Positions 9,471 to 18,846 of a DNA stretch of 64,000 nt are shown in pieces; within the stretch, counting starts at the first letter, position 1; each line of letters opens with the position of its first letter. The notes beneath the pieces are model-generated. The model had not been told where the DNA came from. It saw only the letters and a program-made list of their open reading frames with translations, and searched no databases. A program made the position numbers and the translations under genes. Origin of the DNA: DASZIT01 sp963709665 (GTDB lineage: Bacteria; Actinomycetota; Acidimicrobiia; Acidimicrobiales; RAAP-2); NCBI GenBank assembly GCA_963709665.1, contig CAVPWU010000002.1, forward strand, positions 62,001-126,000, read 5' to 3'.

Positions 9471-9498
9471 ATTATGTAGGAATTATCCTACATGTCAA
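9471..9498 (-). promoter_or_regulatory. arsR promoter with palindromic operator
   Basis: Read on the minus strand: a perfect -35 TTGACA (9498-9493), a 16-bp spacer and -10 CATAAT (9476-9471), then 6 nt to the GTG. Inside lies an inverted repeat with arms ATGTAGGA (9474-9481) and TCCTACAT (9486-9493), spacer ATTA. It fills the space between -35 and -10, as expected for an ArsR operator, and is strikingly AT-rich for this genome. Confidence 0.8.
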
Positions 9499-9565
9499 GC
9501 CCGACGGAGTTCCGCCGACCGGTCCGGCCGAACGGTGGACGGCCCGGTCGGGGCAGAATGGCCGC

Positions 9566-10969
9566 ATGACCACCCCCGACGCCGGACCGCCACTGGCCAC
9601 CACCAACCCCGCCACCGGCGAGCTCGTCGAGTCGTTCGAGCCCTTCGACGCCGCCGAGGTGGATCGCCGCCTCGACCTGGCGGAGCGGGCGGCCGCCGAG
9701 TGGGCGACCACCACCTTCGAGGAGCGGGCCCGACTGCTGGTGACGGTGGCCGAGCTGCTGGAGGGCGAGCTGCCCGACATCGCCCACGTCATCACCACCG
9801 AGATGGGGAAGCCGTTCGCCCAGGCCAAGGGGGAGGTGGCCAAGTGCGCCTCCGGCTTCCGCTGGTTCGCCGAGCACGGGGAGGGCTTCCTCTCCGACCG
9901 GAGGGTGCTGGTGGACGCCTCGTTGGGCCTCGTCACCTACCAGCCGCTGGGGGCGGTGCTGGCCATCATGCCGTGGAACTACCCGCTGTGGCAGGTGACC
10001 CGGTTCGCGGCCCCGGCCCTGATGGCCGGCAACGTCGGGCTCCTCAAGCACTCGCCCAACGTCACCCGGTCGTCCCTGCTCCTCGAGGACCTGTTCCGCC
10101 GGGCCGGCGCCCCGGCCGGCGTGTTCCAGTCGCTGCTGATCGGCACCGACCAGGTGGCGGACATCATCGCCGACCGGCGGGTCAAGGCGGTGACCCTCAC
10201 CGGCAGCGTGGGGGCCGGCCGGGCGGTGGGGGCCCAGGCCGGGGCGGCCATCAAGAAGGTCGTCCTGGAGCTGGGGGGCAGCGATCCCTACATCGTGCTG
10301 CCCTCCGCCGACCTCGACCGGGCGGTGACGGTGGGGGTGGAGGCCCGCATGCAGAACGCCGGCCAGTCGTGCATCGCCGGGAAGCGGTTCATCCTCCACG
10401 AGGAGATCGCCGACCGCTTCCTCGAGGCGTACGTGGCCAAGGTGGAGGCCCTCACGGTGGGCGACCCCTTCGACCCGGCCACCGAGGTGGGACCGCTGGT
10501 GACGGCGGCCGGCCGGGACAACGTCGAGGCCCAGGTGGAGGACGCCCGGTCCCACGGCGCCACCATCCTCTGCGGCGGGGGGCGGGCCGTCGGGCCCGAC
10601 GGCGCCGAGCTGCCCGGCTTCTTCTACCGGCCGACGGTGATCACCGACATCACCCCGGCCATGCGGGTGGCCACCGAGGAGGTCTTCGGCCCGGTGGCCC
10701 TGGTCTACCGGGTGGCCGACGCCGACCAGGCCCTGGCGGTGGCCAACGACACCGAATTCGGCCTGGGCTCCAGCGTCTGGACCGACGACCCCGACGAGCA
10801 GCAGCGGTTCGTGAACAGGCTCGAGGCCGGGCAGGTGTTCGTCAACGGGATGGTGGCGTCGATGCCCGCCCTCCCCTTCGGGGGGATCAAGACGTCCGGC
10901 GTGGGCCGGGAGCTCTCCTCCCAGGGCATCCATGAGTTCTGCAACATCAAGTCGGTGTGGGTGGCCTGA
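9566..10969 (+). CDS. Succinate-semialdehyde dehydrogenase-like aldehyde dehydrogenase
   Basis: 467 aa, complete. The N-terminus has TTNPATGELVESFEP, then MPWNYPLWQV, the catalytic Glu (about residue 235) in LELGGSDPY, the catalytic Cys (about residue 269) in QNAGQSCIAGKR, and EEVFGPVALVY and PFGGIKTSGVGREL. The short N-terminus and LELGGSDP favour the succinate-semialdehyde group. It could finish GABA breakdown started by the puuD cluster 6 kb away, which is inference. CAGAAT lies 6 nt before the ATG. It is divergent from arsR and could also feel the ArsR operator. Confidence 0.85.
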   Translation: MTTPDAGPPLATTNPATGELVESFEPFDAAEVDRRLDLAERAAAEWATTTFEERARLLVTVAELLEGELPDIAHVITTEMGKPFAQAKGEVAKCASGFRWFAEHGEGFLSDRRVLVDASLGLVTYQPLGAVLAIMPWNYPLWQVTRFAAPALMAGNVGLLKHSPNVTRSSLLLEDLFRRAGAPAGVFQSLLIGTDQVADIIADRRVKAVTLTGSVGAGRAVGAQAGAAIKKVVLELGGSDPYIVLPSADLDRAVTVGVEARMQNAGQSCIAGKRFILHEEIADRFLEAYVAKVEALTVGDPFDPATEVGPLVTAAGRDNVEAQVEDARSHGATILCGGGRAVGPDGAELPGFFYRPTVITDITPAMRVATEEVFGPVALVYRVADADQALAVANDTEFGLGSSVWTDDPDEQQRFVNRLEAGQVFVNGMVASMPALPFGGIKTSGVGRELSSQGIHEFCNIKSVWVA

Positions 10970-10979
10970 CATCCCCGTC

Positions 10980-11003
10980 GGGCCACCCGTACGGGGTGGT
11001 CCC
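10980..11003 (+). terminator. Terminator-like hairpin after the aldehyde dehydrogenase
   Basis: A 9-bp stem (10980-10988 with 10994-11003, one bulged T) lies directly after the stop and before the promoter of the cysteine desulfurase. Confidence 0.5.
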
Positions 11004-11039
11004 GCTCCGGGCCCGTCCCGCCCACGCCAGACTGGTCCC

Positions 11040-12197
11040 GTGCGCGCCTACCTCGACCACGCCGCCACCACGCCGATGCACCCCGAGGCGGTCGAGGCGA
11101 TGCTGCCCTACCTGTCGGGGTCCTTCGGCAACCCGTCCGGGGTGCACGCCGAGTCCCGGCGGGCCCGGACGGCGGTCGACGACGCCCGCCAGCTGGTGGC
11201 CGACCTGGTCGGCGCCGACCTCGGCGAGGTGGTCTTCACCGGCAGCGGCACCGAGGCCGACAACCTGGCGGTGACCGGCGCGGTGGGGGCGATCGCCGCC
11301 CGGGGTCCCGGCGCGCCCGGGCCGCTGGTCTGCGCGGCCATGGAGCACCACGCCGTCCTGACCACCTGCCGGGCCACCGCCCGTCGGTTCGGCACCGAGC
11401 TGCGCGAGGTGCCGACCACCGCCGACGGGCGGCTCGACCTCGAGGCCCTGGCCGAGGCCGTCACCCCCGACGTCTCGCTGGTGTCGGTGATGGCGGTCAA
11501 CAACGAGCTGGGGACGGTCCAGCCCCTCGAGGCGGTGGCCCGGCTGGTCCGGGAGCGGGCGCCCGAAGCGGTGCTCCACACCGACGCCGTGCAGGCCGGA
11601 CCCTGGCTCGACCTGCCCGCCTGCCTGCCCGCCGCCGACCTGGTTGTCCTCAGCGCCCACAAGTTCGGGGGCCCGCAGGGGGTGGGCGTGCTGGTGGTGC
11701 GGGGGGGCACGCCGCTCGAGCCGGTGACCCGGGGTGGCGGCCAGGAGCGGGAGCGGCGCAGCGGCACCCACAACGTGGCCGGCATCGTGGCCACCGCCAC
11801 CGCCCTGGCGGTCACCGCCGACCGGCGGGTGGCCACCGGGACTCGGGTGGGCGCCCTCCGCGACCGGCTGGCCGACGGGCTGCTGGCCGCCCTGCCGGGG
11901 TGCCGGCGGACCGGGGAGCCCGCCCACCTGGTGCCCGGGCACCTCCACCTCAGGGTGGACGGGGTGGACGGTGAGGAGCTGGTGATCCTGCTGGACGAGG
12001 CCGGGGTGTCCGCCTCGGCCGGTGCCGCCTGCTCGAGCGGCGCCCTCGAGCCCAGCCACGTGCTGGCCTCCATGGGCCTCGACCGGGCGGCCGCCCGGAG
12101 CGGCATCCGCTTCTCCCTGGGGTGGACCACCACCGACGCCGAGGTCGATCACGCCCTGGCGGTCGTCCCGGGCCTGGTCGCCGGGCTGCGACACTAG
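11040..12197 (+). CDS. iscS: Cysteine desulfurase (IscS/NifS type)
   Basis: PLP enzyme that moves sulfur from cysteine to its own active-site Cys as persulfide. Seen: YLDHAATTP at the N-terminus, EHHAVL, the PLP Lys in SAHKFGGPQGVG (about residue 208) and the catalytic Cys in AGAACSSGAL (about residue 331), all at IscS-like positions in 385 aa. The GTG at 11040 has CAGACT 6 nt upstream. Only 4 nt separate it from mnmA, so it probably supplies sulfur for tRNA 2-thiouridine and also for Fe-S clusters. Confidence 0.93.
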   Translation: MRAYLDHAATTPMHPEAVEAMLPYLSGSFGNPSGVHAESRRARTAVDDARQLVADLVGADLGEVVFTGSGTEADNLAVTGAVGAIAARGPGAPGPLVCAAMEHHAVLTTCRATARRFGTELREVPTTADGRLDLEALAEAVTPDVSLVSVMAVNNELGTVQPLEAVARLVRERAPEAVLHTDAVQAGPWLDLPACLPAADLVVLSAHKFGGPQGVGVLVVRGGTPLEPVTRGGGQERERRSGTHNVAGIVATATALAVTADRRVATGTRVGALRDRLADGLLAALPGCRRTGEPAHLVPGHLHLRVDGVDGEELVILLDEAGVSASAGAACSSGALEPSHVLASMGLDRAAARSGIRFSLGWTTTDAEVDHALAVVPGLVAGLRH

Positions 12198-12201
12198 AGC
12201 G

Positions 12202-13288
12202 GTGCGCGTCCTGGTCGCCATGTCCGGAGGGGTCGACTCGTCGGTCGCCGCCGCCCTGCTGGCCGAGCGCCTCGGTGCCGACCGGGTGGTGGGGGCCACC
12301 CTCAAGCTGTGGGGGGGCGCCTCCGACTCCGGGTGCTGCTCGGTGGCCGACGTGGAGGACGCCCGCCGGGTGGCCGACCAGCTCGGCCTGGTCCACCGGG
12401 TGTTCAACTTCACCGAGGAGTTCGACCGGCAGGTGGTGGCCCCCTACGTCGCCGGTCACGCCGCCGGCCGCACCCCCAACCCGTGCATCGAGTGCAACCG
12501 CCACCTGAAGTTCGACCGGCTGTTCGACCGGGCCACCGCCCTGGGCTTCGAGGCGGTGGCCACCGGCCACCATGCCCGCCGGGCCACCACCCCCGACGGG
12601 CGCCACCAGCTGCTCCGGGGGGCGGACCCGGCCAAGGACCAGTCGTACGTCCTGTCCATGCTGGGCCAGGCCCAGCTGGAGCGCAGCCTGTTCCCGGTGG
12701 GGGAGCTGACCAAGGCCGAGGTGCGCGCCGAGGCGTCCCGCCTGGGGCTGCGCACGGCGACCAAGCCCGACAGCCAGGATGTCTGCTTCATCCGCTCCGA
12801 CGAGGGGCGCCAGGGGTTCCTGGCGGAGCGGCTCCCCCTGCACGACGGCCGCCTGGTCGACGATGCCTCCGGCCACGACCTCGGGCCGGTGACGGCGGTG
12901 GAGCTGGTCACGGTGGGCCAGCGGCGGGGGATGGGCCACGGGGACGACGGCCGCCGGCGGTACGTGACGGCGGTGGACGTGCCCGGCCGGACCGTCCGGG
13001 TCGGGTCGCCGGAGGCGGCCCACAGTCCGGGGGTCGAGCTGCACACCGTCACCTGGGTGGACGGACCGCCCGGGGCGCTGGCCGACCGGCCGGGTGCGGC
13101 CGTCGGGGCGGTGGCCCAGTGCAGCGCCCACGGTCGGCCGGTGCCCTGCCGCGGTCCGCCCGGTCGGATCCACCGGGCTGTCGGTGGCCTTCGCCACCCC
13201 CCAACGACGGATCGCCCCCGGCCAGACGGTGGCCCTCTACGACCCGGTCGACGTCGACCGGGTCGTCGGCGCGGGGATCGCCGGGTGA
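12202..13288 (+). CDS. mnmA: tRNA-specific 2-thiouridylase MnmA, one frameshift
   Basis: Thiolates U34 of tRNA(Lys/Glu/Gln). The ATP-binding SGGVDSS motif is at residues 8-14, the two catalytic Cys are in NPCIEC (about 95) and SQDVCF (about 195), and GHHAR and GQRRGMG are conserved. The C-terminal barrel is split by one extra base near 13145; it resumes with STGLSVAFATPQRRIAPGQ and ends in VVGAGIAG. Total length is normal (about 361 aa). It lies directly after iscS and overlaps ligA by GTGA. The break sits in a C/G run and is probably a sequence error. Confidence 0.92.
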
Positions 13289-15390
13289 GCGGGGGGGTCG
13301 GGGACACCGGCGGAACGGTGGATCCCGTGCGGCGGGCCGAGGAGCTGCGCGGCCAGATCCGCCACCACAACCAGCGCTACTACCAGGACGACGCCCCCGA
13401 GGTCACCGACGGCGAGTACGACGCCCTGGTGCGCGAGCTGCGCGCCCTCGAGGAGGAGCACCCGGACCTCGCCGTCCCCGACTCGCCCACCGGGTCGGTG
13501 GGCGGCGAGGCGTCGACCCTCTTCGCCCCCGTCGAGCACCGGGTGCCCATGATGAGCCTCGACAACGCCTTCGGGGCCGACGAGCTGCACGCCTGGGCCG
13601 AGCGGCTGGCCAAGCGGTTGCCCCCCGACACCACCTTCGTGTGCGAGCTGAAGATCGACGGGCTGGCCATGTCCCTCACCTACATCGACGGCCGGTACAC
13701 CCAGGCCGCCACCCGGGGGGACGGCCGGGTGGGCGAGGACGTCACCGCCAACGTGGCCACCATCGCCGACATCCCGCCCACCCTCCACCCCTCGGCCGGC
13801 AGCCCGCCGGCGGTGATCGAGGTGCGGGGCGAGGTGTACATGCCGACGGCCGCCTTCGAGGACCTCAACCGGCGCCAGGCCGAGGCCGGCCAACGGCTGT
13901 TCGTGAACCCCCGGAACTCGGCGGCGGGCTCCCTCCGTCAGAAGGACGCCTCCATCACCGCCTCCCGGGCCCTCTCGTTCTGGGCCTACCAGGTGGGGGA
14001 GCTGGTCCCCCCGACCGACGGGTCGGACCTGCCGGCGGACCTGCGGTCGTCCCACGCCGGGATGCTGGAGTGGCTGGGCGACGCCGGGTTCCCGGTCAAT
14101 CCCGAGCGCCGGGTGGTGCGGGGCCTCGACGAGGCGCTGGCCTTCTGCCGCCACTGGGAGGAGCACCGCCACGACCTGGGCTACGAGATCGACGGCGTGG
14201 TGGTCAAGGTCGACGACCTGGCCGTCCAGGCCGAGCTGGGCGCCACCGCCCGGGCGCCCCGGTGGGCCATCGCCTACAAGTTCCCGCCCGAGGAGCGGAC
14301 CACCCGGCTGCTGGGCATTCAGGTCTCCATCGGGCGCACCGGCAAGGCCACCCCCTTCGCGGTGTTGGAGCCGGTGTTCGTGGGGGGCTCCACCGTCTCC
14401 CTGGCCACCCTCCACAACCAGGACCAGGTGGAGGTGAAGGACGTACGGCCGGGCGAGACGGTGATCGTCCGCAAGGCCGGGGACGTCATCCCCGAGGTGG
14501 TCGGCCCGGTCCCCGATGCCGGGGGACGGCGCCGCCGCCGGCGGTGGACCTTCCCCACCGAGTGCCCGAGCTGTGGAGCGCCCCTCACCCGGCTGGAGGG
14601 GGAGAGCGACACCTTCTGCACCAACCTCGACTGTCCCGCCCAGCGGGTGCAGCGCATCGCCCACTTCGGCTCGCGGTCGGCCATGGACATCGAGGGCCTG
14701 GGGGAGCAGCGGGTGGAGCTCTTCGTGGGTCGGGGCGTCCTGGCCGACGTGTCCGACCTCTACCACTTCACCCCGGAGACCTTCGCCGGCCTGGAGGGGT
14801 TCGCCGACCGCTCGGTGGCCAACCTCCTGGGGGCGATCGACGCCTCGCGCTCCCGCCCGCTCAGCCGGGTGCTGATCGGGCTGGGCATCCGCCATCTGGG
14901 CCAGGTCGGCTCGGTGGCCCTGGCCCGGGCCTTCGGCACCCTGGAGGCCATCGTGGGCGCCGAGGAGGCCGAGTTGGCCGCCGTGGACGGCGTGGGGCCG
15001 GTGATCGCCGCCAGCGTGGTGGCCTGGTTCGCCTCCGACGTCAACCGGGGGGTGGTGGACCGCCTGGCCGCCGCCGGGGTCAACCTCACCGAGCCGGGCG
15101 GCGGCCCGGGGGCCGGGCCGGGTCCCGACGGGTCCGGCCCGGCCCAGACCCTGGCCGGCAGGTCGGTGGTGGTCACCGGGACCCTGGAGGGCTTCACCCG
15201 GGAGGAAGCCGAGGAGGCCGTCCTGGCCCGGGGCGGGAAGTCGCCGGGCAGCGTGTCGAAGAAGACACTGGCGGTGGTGGTAGGGGCGGCTCCGGGGGCG
15301 TCCAAGGTGGCCAAGGCCGAGCAGCTGGGCGTCCCCCTGGTCGACGAGGCCGGCTTCGTGGCCCTGCTCGAGACCGGTGCGCTCCCCTGA
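13285..15390 (+). CDS. ligA: NAD+-dependent DNA ligase LigA
   Basis: Seals nicks in replication and repair. 701 aa, full length. Domains in order: Ia with the YYQDDAPEVTDGEYD NAD-binding motif, the adenylation domain with Lys in CELKIDG (about residue 123), an OB fold, a four-Cys zinc finger at about 427, 430, 445 and 450, helix-hairpin-helix repeats, and a C-terminal BRCT domain (GRSVVVTGTLEGFTREEAEE). The GTG start overlaps the mnmA stop by 4 bp; a downstream in-frame GTG near 13318 is the alternative. Confidence 0.96.
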   Translation: MSGGVGDTGGTVDPVRRAEELRGQIRHHNQRYYQDDAPEVTDGEYDALVRELRALEEEHPDLAVPDSPTGSVGGEASTLFAPVEHRVPMMSLDNAFGADELHAWAERLAKRLPPDTTFVCELKIDGLAMSLTYIDGRYTQAATRGDGRVGEDVTANVATIADIPPTLHPSAGSPPAVIEVRGEVYMPTAAFEDLNRRQAEAGQRLFVNPRNSAAGSLRQKDASITASRALSFWAYQVGELVPPTDGSDLPADLRSSHAGMLEWLGDAGFPVNPERRVVRGLDEALAFCRHWEEHRHDLGYEIDGVVVKVDDLAVQAELGATARAPRWAIAYKFPPEERTTRLLGIQVSIGRTGKATPFAVLEPVFVGGSTVSLATLHNQDQVEVKDVRPGETVIVRKAGDVIPEVVGPVPDAGGRRRRRRWTFPTECPSCGAPLTRLEGESDTFCTNLDCPAQRVQRIAHFGSRSAMDIEGLGEQRVELFVGRGVLADVSDLYHFTPETFAGLEGFADRSVANLLGAIDASRSRPLSRVLIGLGIRHLGQVGSVALARAFGTLEAIVGAEEAELAAVDGVGPVIAASVVAWFASDVNRGVVDRLAAAGVNLTEPGGGPGAGPGPDGSGPAQTLAGRSVVVTGTLEGFTREEAEEAVLARGGKSPGSVSKKTLAVVVGAAPGASKVAKAEQLGVPLVDEAGFVALLETGALP

Positions 15391-15464
15391 GGGGATGAAC
15401 TCCCTGGTGGGGGTCACCCTCCACCGCGAGCCGAGGGCCGATCGGTACGCTGGGACCCAGAACG

Positions 15465-17519
15465 ATGCCGAGCATCACCGACTCCATCGGGCGTGTCCTC
15501 GGCGACCGCTACCGACTGGTCACCCCGTTGGGGACGGGCGCGTCCGCGCACGTCTACCTGGCCGACGACGTCTCGCTCCACCGCCGGGTGGCCATCAAGG
15601 TCCTCCACCCGGCGCTGGCCGAGGACACCGCCTTCCTCAAGCGGTTCCGGGCCGAGGCCCGGGCGGTGGCCGCCCTCAACCACCCGAACATCCTCCAGGT
15701 CTACGACTGGGGGGAGGAGGACGGTAGCCCCTACCTGGTGCTCGAGTACCTGGCCGGGGGCAGCCTCCGCCAGGTCTACGACACCGGAACCCTGCTCACC
15801 CCCTCCCAGGCCGTACACATCGGGCTCCAGGCGTCGGCCGGACTCGACTACGCCCACCGGCGGGGCCTGGTCCACCGCGACATCAAGCCCGCCAACCTGC
15901 TGTTCGACGCTGACGGGCGGCTCCGGATCGCCGACTTCGGCCTGGCCCGGGCGCTGGCCGAGGCGGCCTGGACGGAGCCGGACGGCGCCATCCTGGGGAC
16001 CGCCCGGTACGCGGCGCCCGAGCAGGTCGAGGGGTGGACCCTCGACGGCAAGGCCGACGTCTACGCCCTGGCCATCGTCCTCTACGAGGGGGTCACCGGC
16101 CAGGCCCCGTTCGTCGGGGACACCACGGTGTCCACCCTCATGGCCCGGGTGGGCACCCTGCTCCCCGAGCACGAGGCCCTCGGGCCGCTCAACGAGGTGC
16201 TGGTCTGGGCGGCCGCCCCCGAGCCCGAGGAGCGGTACGACGCCGCCGCCTTCGCCCTCCGGCTCCAGGCCCTGGCCGTGGCGCTCCCCGATCCCGCTCC
16301 GCTCCCGCTGATCGAGGCGCCCGCCGTCACCGAGGTGCCGGTCGAGCCCCTGGCCGCGGCGGCGGCCACCACCGCGGCGCTGGCCGTCGCCCCCCGGGCC
16401 GACGACGTCACCGACCTCGGGGTCCCCGGGATCGTCACCCCGTCCCCCGGCCCGCGCCCCGACGACCTCACCCTCCTCGGACCGGTGGTGGCCCCCGCCG
16501 CCCCGGCGGCGGGGGCGGCGTCCACCGCCCCGACGACGGTGGCCACCGGGGACACCGCCGGATCCGGTGACGACGGCGCTGACGGCGCCGACGCCGGGTC
16601 CCGTCGGCGCCGGTGGCCGTGGGTGGTGGTGGCCGTCGTGGTGGTGGCGGCCCTGCTGGCCGGCGGTGCGGTGCTCGCCTCCCGCGACAAGCTCTTCACC
16701 CCCAGCCACCCGATCCCCGCCCTGGTGGGGGAGACCCTCCCGGCCGCCGTCAAGCAGGCCGCCCCCTCCAAGTTCACCGTCCGCCAGACCGGCTCCACCA
16801 CCAGCATCACGCTGGCCGCCGGGCTCATCGTGAGCCAGTCGCCGGTGGCCCGGTCCGGGGGCCGGGCCACCACGGCCAAGGAGGGGAGCACCATCTCGGT
16901 GGTGGTGTCCTCGGGGCCTCCCGCCGTGGCCATCCCGTCCAACCTGGCCACCTTCTCGGACTGCAGCGACGCCATCAAGGCCCTCCAGGCGATCCACCTG
17001 GTGGGGGTGTGCCCGCCGACCGCCGCCCAGTACAGCTCGACGGTGCCGGCCGGCGGGGTCCTCGGCTCCACCCCCGCCACCACCGCCCCCTACGGCTCGA
17101 CCGTCACCATCATCACCTCCAAGGGCCACGCCCCGGTGGCGGTTCCGGCGGTGGCGGGGAGCGGTACCACCTACCCCGCGGCGTCGGCGGCCATCACCGC
17201 CGCCGGCCTGGTCCCCACCGAGGTCAAGTCGTACAGCGCCACCATCCCCTCCGGCCAGGTCATCGCCACCACGCCGGCGGCGTCGACCACGGTGGCCTTC
17301 GGCTCCACGGTGACCGTCAACGTCTCCGAGGGGCCGCAGCCGGTGGCCATCCCCGACGTCGTCGGCGACACGGTGACCACCGCCACCAACGCCCTGCAGG
17401 CGCTGGGGCTCAAGGTCACCTACTACGGCCCCCCCGGCCCGGCCATCGTCGTCTACCAGTCCCCGGACTCGGGCACCTCGGTGCTGCCGGGCACCTCGGT
17501 CACCCTCGACGCGGTGTGA
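15465..17519 (+). CDS. PASTA-domain Ser/Thr protein kinase (PknB-like)
   Basis: Single-pass receptor kinase, 684 aa. The kinase domain (about 10-270) has GTGASAHVYLA, the ATP Lys in VAIKVL (about 45), HRDIKPAN (Asp about 139) and DFGLA (Asp about 157). A Pro/Ala-rich linker leads to a transmembrane helix at about 384-406. Four PASTA repeats follow, starting near 414, 487, 558 and 627, with signatures such as VAIPDVVGDT. PASTA domains bind cell-wall fragments, so the role is in growth and wall control. The -10 TACGCT is 13 nt before the ATG, giving a very short leader. Confidence 0.93.
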   Translation: MPSITDSIGRVLGDRYRLVTPLGTGASAHVYLADDVSLHRRVAIKVLHPALAEDTAFLKRFRAEARAVAALNHPNILQVYDWGEEDGSPYLVLEYLAGGSLRQVYDTGTLLTPSQAVHIGLQASAGLDYAHRRGLVHRDIKPANLLFDADGRLRIADFGLARALAEAAWTEPDGAILGTARYAAPEQVEGWTLDGKADVYALAIVLYEGVTGQAPFVGDTTVSTLMARVGTLLPEHEALGPLNEVLVWAAAPEPEERYDAAAFALRLQALAVALPDPAPLPLIEAPAVTEVPVEPLAAAAATTAALAVAPRADDVTDLGVPGIVTPSPGPRPDDLTLLGPVVAPAAPAAGAASTAPTTVATGDTAGSGDDGADGADAGSRRRRWPWVVVAVVVVAALLAGGAVLASRDKLFTPSHPIPALVGETLPAAVKQAAPSKFTVRQTGSTTSITLAAGLIVSQSPVARSGGRATTAKEGSTISVVVSSGPPAVAIPSNLATFSDCSDAIKALQAIHLVGVCPPTAAQYSSTVPAGGVLGSTPATTAPYGSTVTIITSKGHAPVAVPAVAGSGTTYPAASAAITAAGLVPTEVKSYSATIPSGQVIATTPAASTTVAFGSTVTVNVSEGPQPVAIPDVVGDTVTTATNALQALGLKVTYYGPPGPAIVVYQSPDSGTSVLPGTSVTLDAV

Positions 17520-17824
17520 GCACCTCCCCGGACTGCGAGCTGTGCGAGGCCGCCCACCTCACCACCTGGCACTACGAGGACGAGGTGTGCTGGGTGGCCG
17601 ACTGCGAGGTCTGCGACGTCCCGATGGTGGTGTGGAAACAGCACGGCAACCAGCCGCCCGACGGCGACGTCGAGCACATGCTGGGGCACCTGGGGACGGT
17701 GGCCGACGAGCGGCTCGGGGCCGGTGGGTGGTCCTTCGACCGGGTGATGCGCCAGATCCCCGACCACTTCCACGCCCACGCCCGCGACCCCGACTGGTGG
17801 TTCCGGCGGTTCAACCGGAGCTGA
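17516..17824 (+). CDS. Conserved 102-aa Cys/Trp-rich protein, function unknown
   Basis: Starts with the GTG that overlaps the kinase stop (GTGTGAG), so it is co-translated. It contains CELCEAAHLTTWHYEDEVCW and a second cluster ADCEVCDVPMVVWKQHG. Five Cys, two in CxxC pairs, plus several His suggest a zinc site. The VVWKQHG segment recalls HIT-like proteins, but the full HIT motif is absent. I know similar actinobacterial proteins only as uncharacterised. Coupling to the PASTA kinase suggests a linked role. Confidence 0.7.
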   Translation: MSTSPDCELCEAAHLTTWHYEDEVCWVADCEVCDVPMVVWKQHGNQPPDGDVEHMLGHLGTVADERLGAGGWSFDRVMRQIPDHFHAHARDPDWWFRRFNRS

Positions 17825-17867
17825 CCGCCGGGCGTCGGGTGTCCGCCCCACCCCGACCGGCCCGGAG

Positions 17868-17896
17868 TTGACCCACCGGTCGCCCCCTGCCAACGT
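17868..17896 (+). promoter_or_regulatory. Promoter of the SDR-MFS operon
   Basis: TTGACC (17868-17873), a 17-bp spacer and CAACGT (17891-17896) predict a start near 17903 and a 60-nt leader with a GGGGGAG ribosome site before ATG 17966. Confidence 0.6.
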
Positions 17897-17965
17897 GGTC
17901 GGGCCACGGCGGTGGACCGACCACGCGCCGAGAGACGACCAGCGGTCGAAGGGGGAGCCACAGCG

Positions 17966-18844
17966 ATGGGTGCACTGGAGGGACGGGTAGCCATCATCAC
18001 GGGTGCGGGCCGGGGGATCGGCCGGGAGCACGCCCTGCTGTTCGCTTCCGAGGGCGCCAAGGTGGTGGTCAACGACCTGGGCGGGGCGGTCGACGGATCC
18101 GGCGACGACCGGTCGCCGGCCCAGCAGGTGGTCGACGAGATCACCACCGCCGGTGGCCAGGCCGTCGCCAACGCCGACGACATCACCGACTGGGAGGGCG
18201 GCAAGCGCCTGATCGACACGGCGGTCCAGACCTTCGGCGACCTCCACGTGCTGGTGAACAACGCCGGCATCCTCCGGGACCGGGTACTGGTGAACATGTC
18301 GGAGGCCGAGTGGGACTCGGTCATCCACGTCCACCTGAAGGGCCACTTCGTGCCCACCCGCCACGCCGCCGCCTACTGGCGGGAGCAGACCAAGGCGGGC
18401 GCCGAGGTGAAGGCATCGGTCATCAACACCTCCTCGACCTCGGGGCTGCTCGGCAACCCCGGGCAGTCCAACTACGGAGCGGCCAAGGCGGGCATCGCCG
18501 CCTTCACCACCATCGCCGCCGAGGAGCTCACCCGCTACGGCGTCCGGGTCAACGCCATCGCTCCGGCCGCCCGCACCCGGATGACCGAGCAGACCCCGGG
18601 CCTCTCCGACATCGTCCAGGCCCCGACCGACGCCTCGGTCTTCGACAGCTGGGCGCCGGGCAACGTCTCGCCGCTGGTGGCCTACCTGGCCACCGAGGGC
18701 TGCCCGGCCACCGGCAAGGTCTACTTCGTCCAGGGCGGGAAGATCCGGCTCTTCCAGCCGTGGACCCTGACCGACTCCCTGGACAAGGACGACCGGTGGA
18801 CGGTGGCCGAGCTGCAGTCGGAGATGCACCGACTCGGAGGCTGA
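17966..18844 (+). CDS. SDR of the peroxisomal multifunctional-enzyme (3-hydroxyacyl-CoA dehydrogenase) type
   Basis: 292 aa. MGALEGRVAIITGAGRGIGR binds the cofactor; NDLGGAVDG follows beta-2. Then come NNAGILRDR, NTSSTSG with the catalytic Ser, and NYGAAKAG with Tyr/Lys. The pattern NNAGILRDRVLVNMSEAEWD with LKGHFVPTRHAAAYWRE is typical of the HSD17B4-like bacterial SDRs that oxidise 3-hydroxyacyl-CoA or steroid intermediates. A strong ribosome site precedes the ATG. It is followed 2 nt later by an MFS exporter; the nearby SCP2 gene also points to lipid metabolism. Confidence 0.82.
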   Translation: MGALEGRVAIITGAGRGIGREHALLFASEGAKVVVNDLGGAVDGSGDDRSPAQQVVDEITTAGGQAVANADDITDWEGGKRLIDTAVQTFGDLHVLVNNAGILRDRVLVNMSEAEWDSVIHVHLKGHFVPTRHAAAYWREQTKAGAEVKASVINTSSTSGLLGNPGQSNYGAAKAGIAAFTTIAAEELTRYGVRVNAIAPAARTRMTEQTPGLSDIVQAPTDASVFDSWAPGNVSPLVAYLATEGCPATGKVYFVQGGKIRLFQPWTLTDSLDKDDRWTVAELQSEMHRLGG

Positions 18845-18846
18845 TC

